From the NCBI GenBank assembly GCA_024516035.1, contig CM044959.1, positions 23,333,324-23,397,323 on the forward strand: a DNA stretch of 64,000 nucleotides, given 5' to 3'. Shown here in pieces: positions 1 through 12,311 of this stretch. The stretch comes from Bactericera cockerelli (Eukaryota; Arthropoda; Insecta; Hemiptera; Triozidae). Each line of letters starts with the position of its first letter. The first letter of the stretch is position 1. A program made the translations under genes and the position numbers. The notes beneath the pieces were generated by a model, which had not been told where the DNA came from, made no database searches, and worked only from the letters and a program-made list of their open reading frames with translations.

Positions 1-2540
1 CGGGATGTTCTGTTTGCTTTGCGTAGCTTTTTGCTATTTTAACAAAATGCTAAAAAGTTAATAGTGAGACAAGGTGAAAAGTCAGTCTAGTAAATCCTGA
101 TGTTCAAGCTCAATTCGTGTGGGGTAGAATAGGTCGCTCTTTGAGGTTATAAATAATGGGAACAACAAAGGCAAATTAAGGAGGAGCCAAGGAAATGCGA
201 AAATGATGCTTCTCAAAAAGGAGCGAGAGCGCTGGTAGGGAAACCTTTGCGTGAACTAGGTCTGTAGGTCAAACGGGTAAGCTTACAATTACTGCCGTCA
301 TTACTGGGGGGGTAGATGTCACCCTGCCCCCACCCCGCTCCCCTGCCTGGCAGCTTGTAAACGATTTTTTTTCTCATCCATGAAATAGACACAAACAATA
401 TCGGGAAGCTTTTACTCTAATGAAAAGCTGGACTTTTTTCCGCTCTCTTTCACTCGTGTCAACTTACACGGGGACCGCACACTGCGTGCTCTGCACACAG
501 GATGGGATGTAAGGTAAAGGGAGATTTTGGTAGGGTGGATGTGGAACTCCATTTAATTAATCAAGAACAAACTCATATTCAATTTCAAGAAGGACATGGG
601 AAAAACCCAGAACAACGATTATGGGTATTCCTGTAATTCCTGATGGCACGTCATATTACACACGACATACAACCGGAACATGGGCCAATTCTTTCGTGCT
701 TACTTCTTGAACACCCAAAGGTGTAGCTTACACAATCTGATCAAAATTTCCTTCAACTATTGAACAGTGAAACAGAATCGTGGGTATTCTAAAATCTACA
801 ACGGTTAATTAACTTGATATTAACTGATTTTTTTTCTTATCAAAGCAATGTGTAATTTTTGGTAGTCACACATTTTGTCGATCAGTTCGTCGGAGAGCTA
901 GAAATGCTCACGTGTACATGACTGAGGGGACACAGCAAACACTTCTGGGCAGACAGGGGGACTAATAGGATCACAACATCGACACAGAAAAGTTACCCGT
1001 CATTCTGATTGCATGTTCGGTAACAAAAACAGTCATTCGGTCACGATTGCCAACCCAACCAACATACCAAGCCGAGTCTACATGATTAGGTTATAAATCA
1101 AATCACAGTCCCCAATCCATTCTAGAACATTTTTTTCTTCGATAGACATAATCTGATCTATCAGTCAGCCTTGGATAGGTTTAATCTTGTAGCGCAGAAC
1201 CTCGAGAAAAGTTCTCCCCCCAGAAAGTGGAGAGAGCGAGAGAGTCTAAGTTCCAGTTAAATGTGAAACCTACCCTCGAGGCTGCATTTTCCGTTTAAGG
1301 TCCTAGTAGTTCCCGAGCTTTTGATGTTAACCCTTGAAGGTCTTAGTGTGGCGGGGGGAATTAGAACTATACTATAAGATTCATGTCAGATGGAACGCTA
1401 TAGCAAGAGTAGAAACGTACAGGATCAAAAAACATTAACATGTTTTTTGATCGGTTCTATGTCAACCAGATTTGAGTAAAATCTGCATCTTAAGAAATAC
1501 TTCACAAATTTATTTAATGGTTCTAATATTTTTTCGAGAATTACATAGATACTATAAGATTTGTAATTTTATAATCAAGTGGGTAAAATTAAAATCAGTA
1601 AACCAAAGCATCACATCTTGTGAAATACTTCATTTTTGGTTATAACTCGTATAATTTTCTGTGCATCTCCATACAAATCAAGTCACACAAAGGGTTGATT
1701 TTGAGTCGGATCCAAATATCTTGTGATCCGCATGAATCACAACAGAGCATTGAATCTCAAAGGACTTGTGTCATTCCTTATCGAACAGAGGTATCTCAGA
1801 AGGCTACACCACAACTGTGAGAACCTCAGACCGTTTACATTAACAAGGACTGATGGAAATGAGATTCGCCGGGGACTTGGTTAATCGCACAAATGCATCG
1901 AGAACTGGTAGTTTCATTTCTTTGCTATTGAGGACATCATTTTCTCATGATGGAAAAAAAAGTTGGGAAATGTTCTTCAAGTCCGGATAACAAGAGACCT
2001 AGCTTCTCAACTGTCGTGTTATCGAGATAAAGGTAAAGAAAATGGAACTTAATTTGTGTGAAACACGAAAAGTTGTCACAATGGTTGCTATTTTGTTATT
2101 ATACTTACTTACTGCTGTCTTTGAACAGGCAGCGGGGTACCAAAACCTCTATAATTCCTCGCTATTCATTCCTGTTCAGAGAGAATTGTTCCCAATCGTT
2201 TTCACAGTTAGGTGGTTTCAGCTCTTTAAACCATTTCTGGGCACCATCCTTCGTTTCCTGGGTCTTCCTCTGTTCCTTGATTATTCATAAGTGAGTAGTA
2301 GAGCTTGTGGTTCTGTTGTCTTCCGCTCTGCTTACATGTCCCGCCCACTTCATTAAGTTAGTACAAATTTTCGGCAAAACGGGAGGCCTTTGAAAATCGC
2401 TATACTGAATTTTTGTGCTGTCTAACTTCTTAGTCTTGGTCACGTAGTTATTACACCTGGTGCAGAAGTTAGCACGGTACACCAAAAACCAGGAGATTGA
2501 GGTTCGATTCCAAATCTTGCTGCAAAACTCAACAGGAAAC
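1..2540. other. No gene recognised; unique-looking AT-rich DNA
   Basis: I see no exon, RNA gene or classifiable repeat here. A hydrophobic open frame at 2042-2290 has no splice support or recognisable family and is not called. Confidence 0.5.
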
Positions 2541-2544
2541 AATA

Positions 2545-2749
2545 AAAATAATATCACCTTATTTATACTGCCCGATAAGGACTATTATTAAAGTCCCATT
2601 ATTCCAGCAGTAAGCCCAAGACACATTATTATGTGGTAAAAATCCCAAATGGGAGGAAACTAGTCATGTCCCGGCTGGGTTTCGAACCCACGACCTCTGG
2701 AACCTGTGGATTCACAGAGTGCCGCCTTTACCACTGAGCTACCGGGACG
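2545..2749 (-). repeat. tRNA-derived SINE, family S2
   Basis: On the minus strand the element starts with a tRNA-like head whose ends pair perfectly as an acceptor stem (GTCCCGG and CCGGGAC). An A box (TAGCTCAGTGG) and a B box (GGGTTCGAAACCC) follow. The body, towards lower coordinates, contains the phrase TTATTCCAGCAGTAA and ends in ATAATAATAAT-like simple sequence. Other copies lie at 8386-8594 and 23358-23553. The insertions in the anticodon arm rule out a working tRNA gene. Confidence 0.8.
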
Positions 2750-3348
2750 AACTTTTTGTTCATCAACAATCATTCATCTACAAGCATTGCTAAGAAAATT
2801 TGCTCTTACAAACATGGCCGATACAATGAAAACAAACCACACTAAAGATACGGAGAGGCCCCAGGAACTTTCATTTGCAGACCAACAAAAAAAATTGACA
2901 GAAAAAATCGTGCTCAACCAGCCGAAATTAATGTTCTTTTTTTTAAACTCTCCGTACTTAATTTCGTCATTTTCAAATTACAGCTCTCAGCCTTGACCTC
3001 GTGTCTCCCTGAGGTTTGTTAATACTTTCGTTTCCACCGCAGTGCAACATTATCCGATGGTGGAAAAGTTTCGGACTCGGAACCTTTTATGTATATTCGA
3101 GAAAAATGTTTTCGAAACAGGAGTACCTTGTTTTGTATGGTAGTTGCGTAGCTACCCCGGACGGAATGGCTTGCACCGGTTGGATAATGTAGCCAATACC
3201 ATCTCTGAAGAACTTGTACATACATATTTAGATGTAGTGGGATAAGCCAATCAAGCCACCTTCCAGGCAAGCGTAAGGTTTTCCTTATTGAAAGCGTTAA
3301 ATAGTTTGAACCAATGACATTGATGATTTACCAGCGTCGCGCGTGGAT

Positions 3349-3657
3349 GGCACATTTAGCTCAGTGGTTAAGCACTCGCTTGCCATGCGCAAGGTCCCGG
3401 GTTCGAACCCCCGCGCCGACAAAAATTTGTATTCAAAATTTGGTTACAGTTGTTTGTAAGGGATACCTTCCGGTTCGCTCGTGTTGACCCAGCACCTAAA
3501 TGGGAAGTATTGTGTCACTTCTCGCCCATCAGAGGGGAGGCATACTACGGGATGGGCAGGCTACAACACAGACCACAAGCGTCTACAGTAGCTCCTGTTT
3601 CATGGCTACGAAACAAAAAAGGCTGTGAAACACTCATCTTTAAAAAAAAAAAAATAC
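3349..3657 (+). repeat. tRNA-derived SINE, family S1, full length
   Basis: The head has an A box (TTAGCTCAGTGG) and a B box (GGTTCGAACCC). The body runs through the motifs TTGGTTACAGTTGTTTGTAAG and CATACTACGGGATGGGCAGG and ends in a short A-rich tail. It is the intact reference for the interrupted copy at 15416-17260 and the truncated copy at 50310-50433. I found no target duplication. Confidence 0.8.
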
Positions 3658-3689
3658 ACTAATTCTCGTTCTGTCACTGAGCCTCTTCC

Positions 3690-3785
3690 CGACTCAACAG
3701 GTAAATGCTCAACAGGCTGGGTGAGGTAAATGTGGGTACCTATTTTCTAAGTTTCCAGCGGATGGAGGGTACAGCGGTCTCAAAT
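3690..3785 (+). repeat. Fragment of the 5S-derived SINE body
   Basis: The stretch resembles the 3' body of the 5S-type SINE seen at 26795-26960 and 61968-62165: 'ggctgggtgaggt', 'gtttccagcg' and 'atggagggta' occur in the same order. The 5S-like head is missing. Confidence 0.5.
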
Positions 3786-3799
3786 GACCTAGATCCTAG

Positions 3800-5990
3800 A
3801 TGTTAAAGACGTTGCCGTTGGTTTGTGAAAACTATACAGAGGAGACTATACTAACATTTGGTCATTTCTTATTCATACAAAAAAAAACACTTCGAGTTAA
3901 GGAACATCGGGCTTCTAGAAAACATGTATTGGTAACAATCGGCAGTAAGCAGGACAATCTCTCTTGTGCTGGTATTCAGACCCTACTCAGTCTGGCTTGT
4001 AGTTCCAACAGAGAATAATGAATGCAACATCATCCTTCAGCATATGACCATTGCAATGTAGTGAAAGTGTTCAACCCCAAGACCTATAATAAGTTCTGAG
4101 TTGAAGCATAGAAAAGCACATCCAGATAATCACCCGAGTCAAATGAAAATCAAAGGAAAGCGCAGTCCAAACTTGACAAGATTGTTGTACTTGCGCTTAC
4201 TAAATGAATTACTCGTAACTTGAGCGTGCACTAGCACCCCTGCGGTGCTGGGCGTTATGGTTTCAAAACACCCCCCCCCCCCCTTGGGTGAGAGCTGACC
4301 CTAGTAACCCTCCTGGGGTGACTATGTGTCCAAACCAGACACACAAGACCAGATAGGTCAACTTTTCGAGTTAAAGTCAATCGCGCGAAGGTTAATTCAA
4401 TTATATTTTGAACTGTTTTTTTTTTTTAGAAGGTTTGTTATTATTACATTGTGTACAATTGTGTAGGGCGCACTTTTTTGTCTTTCTGGAGATCAAAGTT
4501 GAACACTTTGATAATATCACTTTACAGGGTGGTTTAATTTTCTGATAAAAAATTGGCTGCAACTTTATTAAAAAGTTAAGCTGTTTAGTCAGCTTCGATT
4601 TAGGAGTGTGAATGCCAACTGAAAATAAATCATATCCACCTTGTTCAGTGGTTAAACCAAGGGTAGCGGTCGTGGTTTAAGTATTGACAGGGACTTTTAT
4701 ACCCTGGGCCGCCAGTAGGCTCAGAAACAAATTTCAGTCTCGCCTTTTCTTATATCTCCTTCATCTAAATGCTTTGGGTCTAGAGAGGAATAAAAGAAAC
4801 GAAATCTGAACTTTTCACCGCTGTTACTCGTCTCATGTTCGACGCAGCCTTTGGACACCCGGTACCAGGGTCCGATCCGTTGCACACGCGATAGTATAAT
4901 ATACGACAAATCCTGCGTCCCGCAGCTACTATCAGCTATCACCTTGTAATACAGCCTGTATACATAGATAATTAGCGGTACGCGTGCTCCATGCCACTCC
5001 ACCCACACAGCCGCGATACTTTACGGTCCCGAGTAGCCCGCGAGACTACCAAGTTGTGCCATTGTGTCGAGTAATGACCCGGCGCGGGGCACAGGACTGC
5101 CTCTAGTGTCGCTCGACCAGGGCAGATAGCGCTAGGGGGAAACAAAGGCTGCATAGGGCCAACACGCCCCGTCCATGAAAAAGTTATGAAGCCTAGACAG
5201 CCTATTAGACATTGGATCTAGCCGTCCATATAATCATTTCATCACCGTGAAATAGCTGTACCTATCTCACGGACATGGAATTATACATTAAACAGTTATA
5301 AATGGACCATTACTATATGTGGTTAAATTCTTAAGATACTGGGAAAAGCCGATGCAATGGGTGGGATCCACGGTATCAATGCCCCACCGGCCCCACAAAG
5401 GCTGGATCACAGGATCACCGTCCCCCTCGAACATCAAAGCGTGATATAAATACTGTCACATGTCTTCCTAGCTCCTATAATGGTAAGGACTTTAAATCCT
5501 GATGATAAATAATGATGAGGTACCTTAGTGCGAATAAGGATACGATTAATAAGTTGCGAAGTGTTATCTCCTCACATTGTAAATTTATTACATCCTAAAG
5601 AGACAGATTAATAAGGTAGAAGGTGTTATCTGTTTATGTTGTAATTTATCTAGTGGATGTCCTTCAAATTTATAGACGTGTTATGACGATTTTTCTCAAT
5701 AACATTACCAAATGGAGTCATTTGGTTGTCAACTTGCTTTCTCGCAAGTTCCATCTCATTAAAAAAAGAACTTCTTAATATAGATCTGTTATGCTACTTT
5801 TACTTCGAGTATGTATCATTTATAGGATTCTTGAAATATTAACTAAACAGCTTGTTTGTTATAAACTAGAAAAGTGAAATAATAATTTCAGGCAAAATCA
5901 TAGAACAGGATAAAAGTTAAGATAAGCCAGACCCTCCCTGTGACCCAACGTGAAGGACAATCTGTGACTTAGTTCTTAAATTTAATACTG
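3800..5990. other. No gene recognised; contains a CpG-rich block
   Basis: Nothing codable is supported. A CpG-rich block at about 4950-5130 stands out from the AT-rich surroundings, and a run of about 14 C lies near 4270. Neither is attached to a visible gene. Confidence 0.4.
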
Positions 5991-5995
5991 TCATA

Positions 5996-6112
5996 TAATT
6001 AGACCCTTAACATTCACTTGGAAAAAATAACCCAGATACTATTAAGGAAAAAATAACCCAGATACTATTTAAGGAAAAAATAACTCAAATACTATTTAGG
6101 AATAAATAACTC
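5996..6112 (+). repeat. Short tandem array, about 28-bp unit, four copies
   Basis: The unit is built from 'ggaaaaaataacccagatac' plus a few bases and repeats about four times with small differences. It ends directly before the hairpin-type retroelement tail at 6119. Confidence 0.75.
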
Positions 6113-6118
6113 AGATAC

Positions 6119-6302
6119 CAATAAGGGTTGGGTGGAAGAGATTGCCACATGCCATAACACCGCCCTTTAGGTAGGACATTAGCTTCATTCTTTTCTTTTT
6201 TGTTCTTGTATCTTTGTTCAATTTATTTATTTTTTCTTTATAATTTCATTGTATTTTACTGCATATATTTTTGTCTTACCTAATAAACCATACTATAGTA
6301 AT
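6119..6302 (+). repeat. Retroelement 3' tail, hairpin type T1
   Basis: It starts with GGGTTGGGTGGAAGAGATTG, runs through a degenerate hairpin, CCGCCCTTTAGGTAGGACAT, an AT-rich stretch of about 120 bases, and ends near AATAAACC. Related copies are at 12257-12420, 17393-17580, 29809-29995 and 45700-45895. The layout (conserved hairpin, AT-rich run, end) fits the 3' end of a non-LTR retrotransposon or a SINE that borrows one. Confidence 0.65.
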
Positions 6303-7980
6303 AATACCAGACCAGCAGCTGCTAGCATGCCCAATCCCTGTCATGCCTTCAGACTCGTCGCCTCACTGTCTAGTGGGACTGGAACGGTCCTGGTTCTGGT
6401 AGCCAGTTAAGATATTGAATCCACTCACAGCAAAACACATAAATTGCAAGAATTATATCTATCACTTTAGCACCCGTGGTTCCAATTTATCAGCGCAGAA
6501 ATGTCAGTCCAGGCTGCAGGAAACTGGCCGGATGAATAGAAAGGTCAGATAAGTGAGCTTTTAATTAACTTTCTGATCTCTGTTCACCATGGCAATATTC
6601 AAATTTATCAAAAAAAAAAGAGCCTCAACCCTTATTTATATATTTGGAAATGTAAAAATATATATTTATTTATTCAACACCTCGTCAAAATCCCGTTGAT
6701 GGGGTAGTCTAACTCTAATTAATAATATCTTTTAAGATGTGTATGTGTCTCTAATCACATAATATTACAGTGCTCTAATACACATCTTTGAAGATGGTTA
6801 CAGTGAGGATTATTTTTTCTTTCGTGTTCATTGAGACATTGGCGAAGGTTTTCGCCGTTATAGACGCTCAGAGATGCCAGATAAAGAGTCCAGGGCTGCT
6901 TCCATCTCCTTATGTAGTGACTGATTTATGTCATAATTGTCAATTGCATTCGACAAGGATAATGAAAACTGTAGACATTTAAGGATTTACATGAATCTGT
7001 CTCACGCATAATTCAAGCAACGAAGAGATCGCCATCAGCAATATAGCCAGGGGGATAATCGAACTTCTACTTTGACAACAAACCTAATCCAACACCAGAT
7101 AACGAGTAGCAATTAAATGAGATTAATTACAAAGGCTCGACATTTCAGCTCGCTCCTGGGTTGCATAGATCTCTGGACGTGTCTGGCAGTTGACACTCCT
7201 AACGTGTTAATTAACACGCTCGGTACCAGACCAACACAGATGTGTACATAGAAGCCTAGGTGACACTCGTATGATTTGCAACCCCTGGCCGGGTGTCCCA
7301 TGGTGCCCAGAAGACTCAATGAACAGAACCAATAGGTACCATTGCGATGGCGAAGCAGATATCACTCTAAAGGTTAACAAGCACTCAGAAACCTCACGCC
7401 CCCTACTAAATTTCTTCCTCAATTTCAATAACGAAATTACTTTAAACTTTAAAATCAATAAGGAGGCACATAAATTTAATTGAAATTGACCATTTCAATT
7501 GAAAGGTAAGTGATAAGATGTTGATAGCGTCCGACCGTTTTCTGGGGATAGGCTCGGTCAATTCAGGAAAAGTCCAAGGACAAATCGTCAGTTAAAATAT
7601 TATTATCTCATGTTTATTCTCCACCTCCATTTCTGATGCGTCTTTCCAACTTTCCTTATTTCTAACAAGAATTAAACAAGTTACTTAAGAGAAGTATTTC
7701 AGTATAAAGAGAAAGCGAAAGAGAGAGAAAAAGTTAAAGAGAAGTATTTCCGGAAAATACTTTTAGAAATAAATAGGCCTCCACACACACAGAGGTCTTG
7801 CCTCTTGCAAGATGGAGAGCTAGGCTCAGACATGGTACTTGCCCTCTAGAAGCATCAGGGGACGAACTTGATGAAAGCCTAATGAACATAGCCATTCCTG
7901 ATCAAATGGCTGACGGTTAGAGCACCACCAGAATTTTTTCATCCATAGTTTTATTTACCTTTTTACTAAGGAGCAAATCT
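6303..7980. other. No gene recognised; one small ORF with a signal-like start
   Basis: The only coding candidate is 6794-6982, a 62-residue frame whose first 25 residues are hydrophobic and could be a signal peptide, followed by a tail with three cysteines. There is no splice, homology or codon support, so I do not call it a gene. Confidence 0.35.
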
Positions 7981-7982
7981 AT

Positions 7983-8135
7983 GGCCAGTTCCATCAGTTT
8001 TACGAAACCTCGGTTTTGTACGAATCCCAGATTGGAAACAATTACTAGTTCCAAAATTATTCGTCTAATTAGCACTAGTGTGTCTTAAATTAAGTGAATA
8101 CGAGATGGTTCTATTATTTATTGATAGAACCGGCC
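7983..8135. mobile_element. MITE of the GGCCGGTTCTATCA family
   Basis: The ends are inverted copies: GGCCAGTTCCATCA on the left and TTGATAGAACCGGCC on the right. The interior resembles the two tandem copies at 40463-40580 and 40598-40728 (phrases 'aaacctcgg' and 'acta..gtgt'). No coding capacity. Confidence 0.65.
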
Positions 8136-8385
8136 AATAGGATTGAACATCATAGACCATTAAGAGGCTAATCTAGATTTTTTAGAGGATTTTTTTAATA
8201 ATAATTAATGTTCCAGGATTCTCACCCATGTGAGCTCTTCCACCTAACCACAAGATTTATGTATAAAAAATAGTAATTAAATTCAAATAACTTAAATGTA
8301 ACCCAATAATCGTTAGTTTTAGGGCGGTTGTCCTACTCGCACAAGCAGCCAGTATGGAACAGAGTGGTTCGCCCAGGGGGTGATA

Positions 8386-8594
8386 GTATAATAATAATAA
8401 TATCGCCCTATTTATACTGCCCAATTAGGACTATTAAGTCCCATTATTCCAGCAGTAACCCCAAAACGTATTATTATGTGTTAAAAATCACAAATGAGAG
8501 GATAACTTGTCATGTTCCGGCTGGGTTTCGAAAGCGCGACCTCTGGAATCTCTGGTTTCACAGAGTGACGCATTTACCACTGAGCTACCGGGAC
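8386..8594 (-). repeat. tRNA-derived SINE, family S2
   Basis: Same organisation as 2545-2749: minus-strand head with GTCCCGGTAGCTCAGTGG, a B box changed by one base, the ATTCCAGCAGTAA phrase, and an ATAATAATAAT tail at the low-coordinate end. Confidence 0.8.
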
Positions 8595-8599
8595 AGACT

Positions 8600-9185
8600 A
8601 TCAGTTCTCCCCAAGATGCTCAACACAGCATCCATCGTTTAAAATAAGCCACCTACCTAAAGCACATTCAAGACCAGAATGACTCATATTTATCCGTAAG
8701 CAACATGGAAAACCCGCGTTCAATTCTCACGATGAAGATGAATTAACTCTTCATCCGAGAGTGAGTGAAACACCAGCAGCTAATGACAACTAAATCAAAT
8801 CTGGAATAGGTATTCTAATAAAAATCACAATAATCATAATAATGAACACAGGGTTTCGGCGAATCCACAACCTGCCCTATCGCTAGCAGAATTGACTTAC
8901 TTATGTCCTGTGATCCCGAGGGGGACGTAGCAGAATATTAAACTAAAATGTAGAAAGAATTCCAGCATTTTTCAGGTAAAACTTCTTTTAAGCACAAATT
9001 GAGAAAAATATCACCATAAATCTGCAATTTTATTGAAATTCAACGGGAATTGAGTATTAATACAAATTTCAACTATTAATTGTTAGATAGAGTTTTTTAT
9101 ATCAACTTCAGACATCACAGGCTGATTGTATAAGCGCATAAATAATGCACTTATAGAGCCTCAGCAAGGAACCACCATTGTGAAA
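8600..9185. other. Nothing recognised
   Basis: AT-rich DNA without supported exons or a classified repeat. Confidence 0.4.
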
Positions 9186-9187
9186 AG

Positions 9188-9417
9188 CTTTTTTTTAATT
9201 TGGGTTTATTGTCGCTTTCAACCGCATGGTCATATCACGACGGGGGTTTTACCCTCCAATCGCTGGAAACTCACAAACCAGCTACTCGAATAAACCTCAC
9301 CCATGGGAATAGCCAGCATCACGAAGGGTTCGAATTTGAATGTTCACACATCCAAGATCTAGCCTCGCTGGACGTTGCTTTACTTCAGTGACTGAATGAG
9401 AACTGGTGTATCCAACG
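9188..9417 (-). repeat. 5S rRNA-derived SINE (SINE3-like)
   Basis: Read on the minus strand it begins CAGTTCTCATTCAGTCACTG then AAGTAAAGCAACGTCCAGCG, the layout of the internal promoter of 5S rRNA (eukaryotic 5S has 'GTTCTCGTCCGATCACCGAA' and 'TTAAGCA.CGTC'). The body carries 'gatgctggc', 'gtgagtttccagcg', 'cccgtcgtgatatgaccatg' and ends AAACCCAAATTAAAAA. Confidence 0.7.
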
Positions 9418-9419
9418 TG

Positions 9420-10655
9420 CCATTGACGCTGGCTTTGTAGCTTCGGACACAATCAAATCCCTTCAATACTGGTCGCCCATTCGTTAGGTATACTTTTGAA
9501 TTTCAGAAGACTATCCTGGCAGGATTCACACCATGCAAACTCTTTCACCCAACCGTACTATCGCTCTTGGAACTGGCTTCAACTCGCTACTGTATCCTCA
9601 TGAACACACTCATTATCATTGCATAGTATTGTGTACAGTACATAGTACATTAGTACATACATTACATAGTAAGAAATTATCATTATGCTCAAGCCTTTCG
9701 GTCTGAGACGGACAAAAATTTATTTGAGCTAAGAAGACGTATCCGACCACGTGTTTCAATGCATGGAACCATGAGTTTTAGTGTGCTAATTTAGATTTTT
9801 AGATAAAAATACAAAATATATTAGGTTTGAAAATTCATCTCGATGTATTAGCTAGGCTAGTTAGGCAAGCTACCCCTATTTTAAATTGAACAAAATATTT
9901 GTTTATGACATTAATTTAAATAAATAATAAATAAATAGAAATGTAAAACATAATTCAGCAATATATTTTTTCAAAATCACATAACAATGTTTTGAAAATG
10001 GTTTTGAGCCCTCATTGTGTTAATTTATTTTTAATTTAGGGTCTAGGGCAGTGTGGAAAATAATATAGGAAGAACCAATAACCGTTGGTTGATCAGGAAT
10101 TTTAAAATAATAAAACCGTGTTGCAACAGTCTTGCTCATCCACTCTTTCACTCGAATCTGATAAAGATAACTGCACATTCACTCGAATCTGATAAAGATA
10201 ACAATTTTCCAATTAATATGAAACATTCATATGTAGGAATTACCATCCTCGCGCTACCCTACGAAACTACCATGGAAAATCAATACTTCACAGAAAATTC
10301 TTTTTAGCAGCTCCTCCATCAGTGACACGTCAGCGAAAGGGCTCTGTATAAAACATCATTACACATTACACAGCTATGTACATTGAATGGTGTATAGGTA
10401 AGTTTCACAATAGAGCGACTGAAATGACAAACACTTGATTATCCACCCGCCCTTGACACAAATACAATGGTTCCCCTCTCCCGCCGGGCCTAGCCCCCCC
10501 CAGTCGGCCAGCCACCTTACTTGGCTTGCCCTACCACTACCATCTCTCCATTCACAACTACTATTCTCAGACCGATTTTTTATTTCCATTCGGATTAAAT
10601 AATAGCGATGAATAATCAATGATGAAGAGGGGTGCGTTCAGAGGCAACTTGACGG
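9420..10655. other. Nothing recognised
   Basis: No supported gene. A 32-bp direct duplication ('cactcgaatctgataaagat' core) sits at about 10147-10201. A GC-richer patch near 10440-10560 has an open minus-strand frame with a donor-like site but nothing to join it to. Confidence 0.35.
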
Positions 10656-10657
10656 AT

Positions 10658-10802
10658 GATCAGGCAAAGTGACACCACTGGGTGCCTTCTCCACAACGTC
10701 ATCCACAAAGCCATCACATTTACTTATTACAATTCTCTATTAAAATTGTAGATTGTAAATATCTATTTAAAAAAAAAAAAAAAAAAAAAACGATCAGGCA
10801 AA
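10658..10802 (+). mobile_element. Short poly(A) retroinsertion with a perfect 11-bp target duplication
   Basis: An insert of about 123 bases (10669-10791) ends in about 22 A and is flanked by the identical 11-mer GATCAGGCAAA at 10658-10668 and 10792-10802. That is the signature of target-primed reverse transcription of a polyadenylated RNA. I do not recognise the inserted sequence. It could be the 3' end of an mRNA (processed pseudogene fragment) or a truncated SINE. Confidence 0.75.
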
Positions 10803-11129
10803 CACACACAACAGTGAACATGAACACACGATTTTTTTTCTCTCCAGAAATCGTATTAAAGATCTAAGAATCAAACACCTCAGCCAAGGTGTGAAGAACG
10901 CCCTATAGAAAAAAGAGACATAATATTACACATTTAAAACGCTAAAGAACTAGAAAATGAAATTCACGAAAATATTTCTGAATTTTAATTGTAACCAAAC
11001 GAGCTTTTCGGTCTTGAAAATACAGAACAGAACAATATTATAACATGAAGGAGAATAGAGGGAAACTGAAGATTAGGAGGAAAATTTGTGTCTGTCAAAA
11101 AGACCGACCTTCTGTTATTTTCATTCCTT

Positions 11130-11375
11130 TTAAAAGAGTGTTTAATAGTTATCATATTTGTGTTAATAACTTTCGTGATACCACAACTACTCAAACTCGC
11201 TTTACTAAATCTACGCTGAAACCGGGACTTGAACCACCGACCTCCAGGTTACAAGACCGCCGCCTTATTCATTAAGCTACTGAGGTCGGTTAGAGTGCTT
11301 ATGTTTAATATATGCAAAATTACACATTTTTTGCCAAATCATGCAGTATTTTACGAATATAGGTATGCAAATTCG
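11130..11375 (-). repeat. tRNA-derived SINE, family S4, with a 5' extension
   Basis: The minus-strand head ACCGACCTCAGTAGCTTAAT is followed by the B-box-like GGTGGTTCAAGTCCCGG and the body 'tagtaaagcgagtttgagta', ending near 11130. About 95 bases 5' of the head (11282-11375) match the segment at 42351-42436, so the repeated unit is longer than the tRNA head and body. Confidence 0.7.
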
Positions 11376-11379
11376 ATCA

Positions 11380-11855
11380 AAATCGCCAAAAATTGAAAAT
11401 GCATATTCACACACACAAAAGCATAAAATGCGGGCACTACTAATAAGGAATGATTGATGAAACCGTACAACATGGAATAAAATTTCTTCAACATGACACT
11501 CCCTTTCCTGCACAGAGATTCTTGCCTTTCTTTAATGGCATTGGGGCAAAAATAACCCCATACAGCCACGATTCTTGCTTTCCCTGATATTCTCTTCACT
11601 ATAAGACTCACATTCTCTCCCCTTTGCCCCGATAGCGCAAACCGCCATTTCTCCCAACTTCATAACCTATTCTCAATCGCCACCTATTCTCAATCGCCAA
11701 GTACGGTTAGAACTGAGTTACCGATCTGGTTCTGAAACAGTTGGTTCTGAGGACCACCTTGACAAAGCGTCCCATATATTGAAGATCAAGCAAGCCAGGA
11801 CGGCAAGGTGAGCCAGGTCTTGCTGGTAGAGGTGGAGTAGGAGAGTAGGACCATA
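11380..11855. other. Nothing recognised
   Basis: No supported exon or classified repeat; a short direct repeat ('attctcaatcgcca') occurs near 11670-11700. Confidence 0.35.
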
Positions 11856-11860
11856 CATAC

Positions 11861-12311
11861 AGGTGGTCTCAAGGGAAGCGGGCGAGATGAGGGGAACCAC
11901 CAGAGGGTATACAAATGATAACCATTTCATCTAACGGTTCACAGAGAACAACATACCAGGGGTTGGGTGGAAGAGATTGCTACAGGCAATAACCCGCCCT
12001 TTAGTTAGGACAGGTGGTCTCAAGGGAAGCGGGCGAGATGAGGGGAAGCACCAGAGGGTATACAATGATAACCCCTTCATCTAACGGTTCAGAGAACAAC
12101 ATAGCAGGGGTTAGGTGGAAGAGATTGCCATGGGCAATAACCCGCCCTTTAGTTAGGACAGGTGGTCTCAAGGGAAGCGGGCGAGATGAGGGGAAGCACC
12201 AGAGGGTATACAAGTGATAACCCCTTCATCTAACGGTTCAGAGAACAACATACCAGGGGTTGGGTGGAAGAGATTGCCACAGGCAATAACCCCGCCCTTT
12301 AGTTAGGACAT
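11861..12311 (+). repeat. Three tandem copies of a 148-151 bp unit including the T1 hairpin
   Basis: Units start at 11861, 12012 and 12160 with AGGTGGTCTCAAGGGAAGCG. Each runs through 'catctaacggttca' and 'ggggttgggtggaagagatt', the small inverted repeat ATTGCC..GGCAAT, and 'cgccctttagttaggac'. The copies are nearly identical, so the array is recent. Confidence 0.85.

Noticed and set aside
3351..3422. Possible tRNA gene (A and B boxes present)
   Set aside because: The acceptor arm does not pair, and the same head recurs with a common body at 15416 and 50310, so it is a SINE head.
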